Source of the DNA: an uncultured Eubacteriales bacterium
Lineage (GTDB): Bacteria; Bacillota; Clostridia; Oscillospirales; Acutalibacteraceae
Length of the DNA stretch: 6,848 nt
Reading direction: 5' to 3'
Assembly: GCA_900320925.1 (NCBI GenBank)
Contig: ONUD01000012.1
Coordinates: 1 to 6,848 of the forward strand
Under the pieces are notes generated by a model. It ran no database searches. It saw only the letters and a list, made by a program, of their open reading frames with translations, and was not told the DNA's origin. Positions within the stretch are counted from its first letter, which is position 1. Each line of letters starts with the position of its first letter. Positions 1 to 4,677 of this stretch are shown here, in pieces. The position numbers were made by a program, and so were the translations under genes.

Positions 1-430
1 GCCTGACAGCATCAATGATGATACCCTCTCTGTCAAGGAATACAAGATTGCTGTACTGTCCCATGATTTCCATGGCAAGCGTCAGCATGACCGTATCGCC
101 CAACTCATTAGTGGCTTCAAAATCCAGAAACAACAGCCGTTCCAACTGAGGCTGGCGGATTTCTCTCAGCCTTGCTCCGCACAGCCGTTTCCTCAGCAGC
201 ATACAAAGCATCGGCGGTGTCTTGGGATTCTCAACCGAAACCGCCGTTATATGAATACGGGGACTGCCTGCCCGTGCAGAGAGAAGCAGTTTTTTCACTC
301 CTTCACGGGAACGCATGGAAAGAATGATTTCATCACGGGAGGGTTGATAAATTTTATCGACCTTGCTGTTGAGCAGGTTGGCTTCCAATTCTTTTTTGAT
401 ATGTCTTAAAAATGCGCCGTCAAGTGCCAT
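1..430 (-). CDS. rqcH: RqcH / NFACT (FbpA-like) protein, N-terminal 143 residues; truncated by the window edge
   Basis: The frame opens with MALDGAFLRHIKKELEANLL and continues open for 143 codons to the window edge. This is the NFACT-N domain of RqcH (formerly fibronectin-binding protein A). Recognisable stretches are KVDKIYQPSRDEI (23-35), LLLSARAGSPRIH (48-60), the Pro-Pro-Met-Leu-C-M-L-L-R-K core (72-81) and EIMGQYSNLVFLD (121-133). Family members bind obstructed 50S subunits and recruit tRNA-Ala to add C-terminal alanine tails to stalled nascent chains (bacterial ribosome quality control). The Asp-Arg pair known from B. subtilis RqcH (97/98) appears here as Glu97-Arg98. The start is supported by GGAG 9 nt upstream, placed directly after the Nif3 stop codon 15 nt away, so it is probably coupled to that gene. 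The coiled-coil and NFACT-R regions would lie left of base 1. Truncation is an edge effect, not a lesion. Confidence 0.9.
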   Translation of the reverse strand, partial: MALDGAFLRHIKKELEANLLNSKVDKIYQPSRDEIILSMRSREGVKKLLLSARAGSPRIHITAVSVENPKTPPMLCMLLRKRLCGARLREIRQPQLERLLFLDFEATNELGDTVMLTLAMEIMGQYSNLVFLDREGIIIDAVR

Positions 431-445
431 GATTTGTTGCTCCGG

Positions 446-1201
446 TCAGTTAAGATAGATCAGCTTGTCGCTGAAAGTTTCGGATTTGCGGAAAATGGTG
501 TCGGGGAAGAAATTGGAAAGGCTTGCCACTAACTTGGGAACGATGATATCTTCCGAGTTGAAGTGGCCGAGGTCAAACACGGAAATCTCATGCTCATTGG
601 CAAATAAGATTTCATGGTGCTTGATTTCTCCCGTCACGAAGGCATCGACCCCATATTGTGCGGCAAGGAAAATATTGTTTCCTCCCGCCCCGCAGGATAC
701 GGCCACTTTATAGATTTTCGGGCATACATCCGTAAACCGCAGACCACTGATATTCAGGTTGTTTTTCAGTTCCGCCGCAAAAGCCATGCTGTAGGTAGGC
801 TCTTCCAGATGACCAATCAGCATACACTCCTCGTCAAAATACTGTTCTGCCACCACTCCTGCACACTCTGCCAGCGTATCATTGACGCCTCCCCTTGCAA
901 TATCGAGATTGGTATGGGCGGAGATGACGGTAATGCCGTTCTTGGCGGCAAGATACGGCACTTCTCCACTGCAAAGTACTTTCAGCGGATGGAAAATCAC
1001 AGGATGATGTGTCACAATAATCTTGGCATTCTTGCGGCAGGCTTCAAAAATCACTTCGGATGTCACATCGAGTGATACAATGACCATATCCGAAGCGGTA
1101 CTGCTGTCACCAATCAGGATTCCCACGTTGTCAAAGTCCATTTTGGTATTGAACGGTGCAAAACCGTTAATGAAGTCATAAATTTCTTTTGCGGTTGTCA
1201 T
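446..1201 (-). CDS. Nif3-like dinuclear metal center protein (DUF34/NIF3, YqfO/YbgI family)
   Basis: A 251-residue protein of the Nif3/DUF34 family, hexameric proteins with a two-metal site and no settled cellular reaction (often annotated GTP cyclohydrolase 1 type 2 homolog, which is not well supported). Visible motifs are DFDNVG (22-27), THHP (64-67, His65/His66), SAHTNLD (94-100, His96/Asp100), and DLGHFNSE near the C terminus (210-217, His213/Glu217), which together give the expected metal ligands. It has the short length, without the PII-like insert that makes B. subtilis YqfO about 370 residues. The start at MTTAKEIYDF is chosen over an upstream in-frame start because AGAGGTGG (1206-1213) precedes it at normal spacing. 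Its ATG overlaps the trmK stop as TGATG, a coupling arrangement. The trmK-nif3 pair is a familiar Firmicute neighbourhood (yqfN-yqfO). Confidence 0.93.
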   Translation of the reverse strand: MTTAKEIYDFINGFAPFNTKMDFDNVGILIGDSSTASDMVIVSLDVTSEVIFEACRKNAKIIVTHHPVIFHPLKVLCSGEVPYLAAKNGITVISAHTNLDIARGGVNDTLAECAGVVAEQYFDEECMLIGHLEEPTYSMAFAAELKNNLNISGLRFTDVCPKIYKVAVSCGAGGNNIFLAAQYGVDAFVTGEIKHHEILFANEHEISVFDLGHFNSEDIIVPKLVASLSNFFPDTIFRKSETFSDKLIYLN

Positions 1202-1881
1202 CAATCCACCTCTTTTGCCAGTCGATCCAGCTTTGCGGTAACGGCTTCCCACCGTGCATAATCGTCAGAACCCTTTGCAAAGCTGTTCAGCTTTTTTTTC
1301 AGCTTGCCATTGACCATGCGGATGTATTGTCTTGCTTCCTCGGAAGCATCCTGTTCCAACAGCCCTATGTATCGGAATACATCATCGCATGACCGTTTCC
1401 TTCCGTCATAACGGCATACCATCACAGAATAGCTTTTATGTCCGGAAAGGCACGCCCTTTCTTCCTCAATACAAAATCCGTTCTCACATAAAAACAGACG
1501 CAGTGAATCCGCACGGGTCATAGGCTGAAGGATCAGCCGTTTCTCCCCGTCACGAAGCCACTGCGTCCGCATCATGATCCCAACCATCAGTTCTCCTCCC
1601 ATGCCCGCCATGACAATATCCTGTGCGGAATCGGGAGGAATGCTGTCGAGTCCGTCCGAAAGGACGGTGGAGACAACGGAGTCCACACCGTAGCGTGCAA
1701 TATTGCATTTGGCATTTTCGAGAGGGCCGACCCTGACATCGCTGGCCACTGCCGAAGCAATCTTCCCGTTCAGGGCAAGCCAAACGGGAAGATAGGCATG
1801 ATCGGTTCCGACATCCGCCAGTCTTGTTCCTTCACGGACAAACTCTGCACACAAAGCCAGTCTTTCATCCAATTGAAACAT
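1201..1881 (-). CDS. trmK: tRNA (adenine(22)-N(1))-methyltransferase TrmK (YqfN family)
   Basis: A 226-residue class I SAM-dependent methyltransferase. Members methylate N1 of A22 in the D-arm region of tRNA in the cytoplasm. The SAM-binding loop is LADVGTDHAYLP (21-32), followed by ASDVRVGPL (46-54), SDGLDSI (75-81) and the family signature DIVMAGMGGELM (88-99), then LQPM (118-121) at the usual catalytic-face position. The C-terminal 55 or so residues are charged and helical, matching the coiled-coil tail of TrmK. The start MFQLDERLALCAEF is preferred over a longer in-frame start because AAGGAT (1889-1894) lies 7 nt upstream and because it begins 1 nt after the stop of the DUF1858 gene (TAA-A-ATG). 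The downstream end overlaps nif3 by one base. Length and motifs are normal for the family. Confidence 0.93.
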   Translation of the reverse strand: MFQLDERLALCAEFVREGTRLADVGTDHAYLPVWLALNGKIASAVASDVRVGPLENAKCNIARYGVDSVVSTVLSDGLDSIPPDSAQDIVMAGMGGELMVGIMMRTQWLRDGEKRLILQPMTRADSLRLFLCENGFCIEEERACLSGHKSYSVMVCRYDGRKRSCDDVFRYIGLLEQDASEEARQYIRMVNGKLKKKLNSFAKGSDDYARWEAVTAKLDRLAKEVD

Positions 1882-1882
1882 T

Positions 1883-2086
1883 TTACTTATCCTTGATGTG
1901 TTCGTTGACCATTTTGACCAATTCCTCTGCATCCACACCATGCACCATGCAGGCCTGCTCTACCGTTTCGCCCCTTGAAGCAGGGCATCCCAGACAGTGC
2001 ATCCCGATGGATAAGAAAATCGGTGCAGTTGTCTGGTCAATGTCCAGAATATCTCCGATAATGGTGTCCTTTGTAATCTGTGCCAT
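1883..2086 (-). CDS. DUF1858 domain protein with CLGC redox motif (hybrid-cluster-protein-associated disulfide family)
   Basis: A 67-residue protein that is essentially one DUF1858 domain. An N-terminal KDTIIGDILDIDQTTAPIF segment leads to GMHCLGCPASRGETVEQA, in which Cys31 and Cys34 form a CxxC pair, and a helical tail ends in KDK. The family (TIGR03980-like) is widespread in anaerobes. The CxxC is thought to act as a redox disulfide or small metal/cluster ligand, but no reaction is established. It is the first gene of the operon: the start has AAAGGAT (2095-2101) 8 nt upstream and a good promoter about 28 nt upstream of the ATG's likely transcript end. No signal peptide or membrane segment is seen, so it should be cytoplasmic. 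Its link to tRNA methylation and ribosome rescue is positional only. Confidence 0.88.
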   Translation of the reverse strand: MAQITKDTIIGDILDIDQTTAPIFLSIGMHCLGCPASRGETVEQACMVHGVDAEELVKMVNEHIKDK

Positions 2087-2120
2087 TTTGCAAAATCCTT
2101 TCTGTTTCTAAGATAAGTCA

Positions 2121-2149
2121 ATTATAATACATCTTTTGATTTTTTGCAA
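2121..2149 (-). promoter_or_regulatory. Sigma-70/A-type promoter for the DUF1858-trmK-nif3-rqcH operon
   Basis: On the minus strand, TTGCAA (2144-2149) and a perfect TATAAT (2121-2126) are separated by 17 bp. The start of transcription would fall near 2114, giving a leader of about 28 nt before the DUF1858 ATG. The -35 matches four of six consensus bases. A palindrome, AAACG-GGGA-CGTTT, begins 6 bp upstream of the -35 box. No other minus-strand promoter was seen inside the operon. Confidence 0.72.
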
Positions 2150-2154
2150 GGGAT

Positions 2155-2168
2155 AAACGGGGACGTTT
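2155..2168. repeat. Short palindrome AAACG-N4-CGTTT next to the operon promoter
   Basis: The arms AAACG (2155-2159) and CGTTT (2164-2168) are exact inverted repeats around GGGA. The core AACG-GGGA-CGTT recurs with one base changed in the nearby 71-bp repeat (2205-2216, GTGA centre) and exactly in its second copy (6710-6721). It could be a protein-binding site just upstream of the operon's -35 box, or merely a remnant of the repeat family. No known operator was recognised. Confidence 0.45.
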
Positions 2169-2173
2169 CATGA

Positions 2174-2244
2174 AAATCAAGTTTCTAATAAAGAATTATA
2201 TATCAACGGTGACGTTTGACCGATGTTTGACATGGCAAGGGAAA
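2174..2244 (-). repeat. 71-bp dispersed repeat, copy A
   Basis: This stretch matches 6679-6749 in direct orientation without gaps, with six mismatches in 71 bases counted by hand (91.5%). It is drawn on the minus strand because that strand points toward the nearest downstream promoter in both copies. On that strand both copies can be read as SLAMSNIGQTSPLI followed by a diverged end and the same stop codon. The hairpin seen at the far end of copy B has lost its second arm here. No transposase or terminal inverted repeats accompany it. It resembles a dispersed intergenic repeat of a non-autonomous kind. Confidence 0.85.
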
Positions 2245-2320
2245 ATGAATTGGTGCATTTTTGCAACACCTTTGAAAATTTGCTCATTGACAGTCTTTCC
2301 ATCAAATGCGGGGCAGTGTA

Positions 2321-2349
2321 TTGACAATTTTTACAGGATATAATAAAAT
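2321..2349 (+). promoter_or_regulatory. Probable promoter for the SDR-nucleotidyltransferase gene
   Basis: A perfect TTGACA (2321-2326) is followed after 17 bp by TAAAAT (2344-2349), five of six consensus bases. An overlapping TATAAT (2339-2344) is only 12 bp from the -35 and so is unlikely to be used with it. Transcription would start near 2356 and leave a leader of about 145 nt before the ATG at 2501. Other TTGACA words at 2287 and 2422 lack a -10 at suitable spacing. Confidence 0.5.
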
Positions 2350-2500
2350 ATAGCCCATAGTGCAAAACTTTTAGAGCCTGTTTCATCTCTGTGCGGTACG
2401 GAGCTGTCAAGCGTCATTTTTTTGACACCGTTATCAGCAAAATATGCCCAAAAGCCGCACGGTGCGAAGATGGCAACCAAGAGGAAAAGAGGTCATTTTG

Positions 2501-3652
2501 ATGAAAAAAGCTGTCGTGGCAGGAGGAAGCAACGGGATTGGTCTTGCTATTGTCAACCGTCTGATCCTGATGGGATATGACGTATTGATTTTAGATAGAG
2601 TCAGACCCGATGAACAGTTCGGACTTGATGAAAGTCGCTGTACCTATCTCTACTGTGACTTATCGGATACGGATACCTCCCTCTTTGAACAGCTCTGTCA
2701 AGAGGAGGAAATCGAACTGCTGATGCTCACGGCAGGATTCGGAAGAGTGTGTGCCTTGGAACACCTCCACCCTGCCGAAATCCAGAAGCTCATGCAGGTC
2801 AATACCGTTTCATGTCTGAAAATCATCCGCTGTTTCTACGAAAGAATCAAAAGTGACAAAAAATTTTATTGCGGGATCATGGGTTCTGTGGCAGGTCTGA
2901 TGAGTTCCCCGCTGTTTTCGGTCTATGCGGCCTCCAAAGCGGCTATTTGTCGGTTTGTGGAAAGCGTCAATATTGAATTGGAGGTATCGGGAACAAGCAA
3001 CCGTATTTTGAATGTTTCACCTGCTTCCGTTGAGGGAACCAGATTCAACGGCGGCAGAAACGAGATCACCAAAATCGACAAGCTGGCAGAACAGATCCTG
3101 CAAAAACTGTTGGCAGGAGAAGAACTGTATATTCCCCGGTATGAGGAATCTATCAAGGGGATACTGGAACGCTACCAACATGACCCCCATGCCTATGGAC
3201 TGCACAGCTATGAATATAAGAAACGTTCGGGCAGAGAGGTTGGTGAAAGCCGTGCTGTCATCGGCTATCTGTCGGGAACATTTGATTTGTTTCATGTAGG
3301 GCATTTGAATTTGCTGAAAAGGGCAAAAGCAAAATGTGATTATCTGATTGTAGGAGTCCATCCGAATGCCTCCCACAAAATGAAAGAAGCCTTTGTGCCG
3401 TTTGAAGAGCGGAAAGCCATGGTTGCTTCATGCAGATACGTGGATAAAGTGGTAGAAGCTTGCCCTGAGGATGCCGATGCATGGCTGCTTTATGGGTATC
3501 ACCGATTGTTTGTCGGCAGCGATTACCAAGGCTCGGAAAGATTTGAACGATATGAAGCCTACTTTCAAGACAAGCCGGTGGAAATTATCTATTTCCCTTA
3601 CACCCAAGGAACCAGCAGTACACAGATTAGAAATGCTTTGCTGAATGCCTGA
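2501..3652 (+). CDS. Fusion protein: short-chain dehydrogenase/reductase + TagD-like cytidylyltransferase
   Basis: A 383-residue two-domain protein. Residues 1 to about 225 are a classical SDR: GGSNGIG nucleotide loop (8-14), Asp32 at the end of the second strand (suggesting NAD(H)), TAG (77-79), and the catalytic set Asn101, Ser129, Tyr142, Lys146. Residues about 253-383 are a nucleotidyltransferase of the glycerol-3-phosphate cytidylyltransferase (TagD) type: GTFDLFHVGH (259-268) with the HxGH motif, a lysine pair at 293/295, VGSDYQG (338-344) and TQGTSSTQIR (368-377), the counterpart of RTEGISTT. Inference: it reduces a keto sugar phosphate or keto-polyol and activates the alcohol with CTP for cell-wall or capsule polymers. 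The substrate is unknown and no glycosyltransferase or phosphotransferase lies nearby. Start at MKKAVVAGG is favoured by AAGAGG (2487-2492) 8 nt upstream over an in-frame ATG at 2444. No signal or membrane segment: cytoplasmic. Confidence 0.88.
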   Translation: MKKAVVAGGSNGIGLAIVNRLILMGYDVLILDRVRPDEQFGLDESRCTYLYCDLSDTDTSLFEQLCQEEEIELLMLTAGFGRVCALEHLHPAEIQKLMQVNTVSCLKIIRCFYERIKSDKKFYCGIMGSVAGLMSSPLFSVYAASKAAICRFVESVNIELEVSGTSNRILNVSPASVEGTRFNGGRNEITKIDKLAEQILQKLLAGEELYIPRYEESIKGILERYQHDPHAYGLHSYEYKKRSGREVGESRAVIGYLSGTFDLFHVGHLNLLKRAKAKCDYLIVGVHPNASHKMKEAFVPFEERKAMVASCRYVDKVVEACPEDADAWLLYGYHRLFVGSDYQGSERFERYEAYFQDKPVEIIYFPYTQGTSSTQIRNALLNA

Positions 3653-3679
3653 AAACTACTTTTATTTTTGCGAAACATA

Positions 3680-3688
3680 TGTTATAAT
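3680..3688 (+). promoter_or_regulatory. Extended -10 promoter for the Rpn-family gene
   Basis: TGTTATAAT is a perfect extended -10 (TGn plus TATAAT). The -35 position 17 bp upstream reads TTTTAT, a poor match, which is usual for extended -10 promoters. Transcription would start around 3695, at the first base of the AGGAG ribosome binding site, giving a leader of only about 14 nt. No terminator separates this gene from the upstream fusion gene, so read-through transcription is also possible. Confidence 0.6.
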
Positions 3689-3694
3689 GCCAAT

Positions 3695-3699
3695 AGGAG
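3695..3699 (+). promoter_or_regulatory. Ribosome binding site deciding the Rpn start
   Basis: AGGAG lies 9 nt before the ATG at 3709. Two other in-frame ATGs, at 3700 and 3703, are 0 and 3 nt from it and are too close for normal initiation, so the third ATG is chosen. Confidence 0.7.
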
Positions 3700-3708
3700 A
3701 TGATGCCA

Positions 3709-4629
3709 ATGGACATTCCTTTCAGAGAAGATTATCTGCCCAGAAACGATGTGGTGTTTTCCATTATGTTTGGCGAGCTGGACTTATTTGCGGCACTGTT
3801 AAAAGCCGTTACAGGACATGAACTGAAAGCCAAAGAAGTTGTTTCACAAGCTAATGTATTGCCTGACAATGTTTTGCACAACTATATCCGCTTTGATACC
3901 TTTGCGGTAGATGCAGACGGCACCGTGTTCAGTGCCGATATGCAGAACACTTATGTGAAAGACCTGATCAGGAATCGTACCACGTATTACGGTTGCCGTT
4001 CCGTGGCAGGACAGACCGTTGTCAAAGGCAACTATGACAAACTGAATAAGGTTGTTGTATCGTTTATCATGACCAAAAAGGACAACCAAGATACTCCTGT
4101 AGAAGTCATCAAGCTGCGTGATGAAAAAGGCAATGTATATTCCGACCTGTTGACACTGTACAACGTATATGTCCCCGCTGTCAACCATGCAGACGAGGTG
4201 GATGAAAACCTGAAACTATTTTCCGCCTTTTTCTCTGTCAGCACCAAAGAGGAAATGGAAGCTTTCATCGCTCAGTATTCCGCTACGGATTTGGGTGACA
4301 AACTGATTGCTTCCTACAGTAAGGCAATTCTCAGGGGTGATTTGAAAACGATTAGAGAAAGGGAGTATTTTGACATGAAGATTACAGAACAGGATATTAT
4401 GGAAGCTAAGATAGAAGCTCGCACAGAAGGTCTTGCAGAAGGTCGTGCCGAGGGTCGTGCCGAGGGTCGAGCAGAAGGTATTGTAGAGGGTCGTGCGGAA
4501 GGTATCGTAGAGGGTCGTATCAAAACCCTTCAAAGTGCCATTGCGTCTTTGAAGCAAACCATAGGCATTGATGCTATCATCAACACCTTTCATATCACCG
4601 AATCCGAACGCAAAATACTTGCTATTTAA
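3709..4629 (+). CDS. Rpn family recombination-promoting nuclease/putative transposase (PD-(D/E)XK)
   Basis: A 306-residue protein of the PDDEXK_2/Rpn family (related to E. coli RpnA, a DNA endonuclease promoting RecA-independent recombination, and often annotated as transposase). The N-terminal LPRNDVVFSIMFG (10-22) is the family entry motif. The nuclease core shows Asp63 in YIRFDTFAVDADG and then SADMQNTY (76-83), where most relatives have Glu-x-Gln and this one has Asp78-x-Gln80. RNRTTYYG (88-95) and GNYDKLNKVVVSFIM (107-121) follow as usual. Residues 239-270 are eight tandem tetrapeptides of the form A/V-E-G-R/I, then a short helical tail. The tail is typical of the family and probably forms a charged helix. 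Length is normal and the frame intact. It may be co-transcribed with the fusion gene 56 nt upstream but also has its own promoter. A bidirectional terminator begins within its stop codon. Whether it still cuts DNA is not known. Confidence 0.87.
   Translation: MDIPFREDYLPRNDVVFSIMFGELDLFAALLKAVTGHELKAKEVVSQANVLPDNVLHNYIRFDTFAVDADGTVFSADMQNTYVKDLIRNRTTYYGCRSVAGQTVVKGNYDKLNKVVVSFIMTKKDNQDTPVEVIKLRDEKGNVYSDLLTLYNVYVPAVNHADEVDENLKLFSAFFSVSTKEEMEAFIAQYSATDLGDKLIASYSKAILRGDLKTIREREYFDMKITEQDIMEAKIEARTEGLAEGRAEGRAEGRAEGIVEGRAEGIVEGRIKTLQSAIASLKQTIGIDAIINTFHITESERKILAI
4423..4518 (+). repeat. 12-bp tandem repeat, eight units, inside the Rpn-family gene
   Basis: Eight consecutive 12-bp units follow the pattern GCN-GAR-GGT-CGT or ATY and encode xEG(R/I/L). 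Units three and four differ only in the last base, and units six and eight are identical. Because the unit is a multiple of three, gain or loss by slippage would change the tail length without breaking the frame. Confidence 0.9.
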
Positions 4630-4677
4630 ATCAAAACTGCCCGTATGACCAAACCATCATACGGGCAGTTTTGATTT
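4628..4677. terminator. Bidirectional rho-independent terminator between convergent genes
   Basis: A perfect 21-bp inverted repeat (arms 4628-4648 and 4657-4677) with an 8-nt loop, CCAAACCA. The centre of each arm is GC-rich (ACTGCCCGT) and the outer part is A/T-rich, so the hairpin ends in a T-rich run on either strand. It fills the whole gap between the stop codons: the Rpn-family gene's TAA at 4627-4629 overlaps the left arm and the amylase TAA begins at the next base after the right arm. Confidence 0.93.

Larger units (their letters stand above)
2150..2500. other. Divergent intergenic region between the rqcH operon and the SDR-nucleotidyltransferase gene
   Basis: About 350 bp without a convincing gene. 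From left to right it holds the AACG palindrome, repeat copy A, an AT-rich segment, the plus-strand promoter at 2321-2349, a weak inverted repeat TGTCAA/TTGACA (2405-2427) and a short palindrome CGCAC-G-GTGCG (2456-2466). A minus-strand frame of 77 codons (2177-2410, TTG start) crosses the repeat. It has no ribosome binding site and contains the plus-strand promoter, so I do not call it as a gene, although its end is shared with copy B. The leader of the plus-strand gene would be about 145 nt. No riboswitch was recognised. Confidence 0.6.

Noticed and set aside
465..1392. Several plus-strand frames of 60-150 codons across the left operon
   Set aside because: They lie antisense to well-recognised genes (nif3, trmK), have no ribosome binding sites and resemble no known protein.
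2085..2096. Perfect 12-bp palindrome ATTTTGCAAAAT at the DUF1858 start codon
   Set aside because: It is A/T-rich and overlaps the start codon; with no second copy it is most likely chance.
2405..2427. TGTCAA/TTGACA inverted repeat in the leader of the fusion gene
   Set aside because: The 6-bp stem has an 11-nt loop and low GC, too weak to call as terminator or riboswitch.
2456..2466. CGCAC-G-GTGCG palindrome before the fusion gene
   Set aside because: It is short and single-copy; it could be an operator, but nothing else supports that.
2444..2500. Longer start for the SDR fusion at ATG 2444
   Set aside because: No ribosome binding site precedes it, and the added residues are basic and unlike an SDR N terminus. 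The ATG at 2501 has AAGAGG at good spacing directly before the Rossmann strand.
2150..2500. Toxin-antitoxin or phage-defence locus centred on the Rpn-family gene
   Set aside because: No antitoxin-like partner or other defence gene is adjacent. The neighbours are metabolic.
4216..4593. Minus-strand frames with Ser-Ala-Arg-Pro or Thr-rich repeats
   Set aside because: They are the antisense of the 12-bp repeat tract in the Rpn-family gene. The repeat makes every frame look regular.
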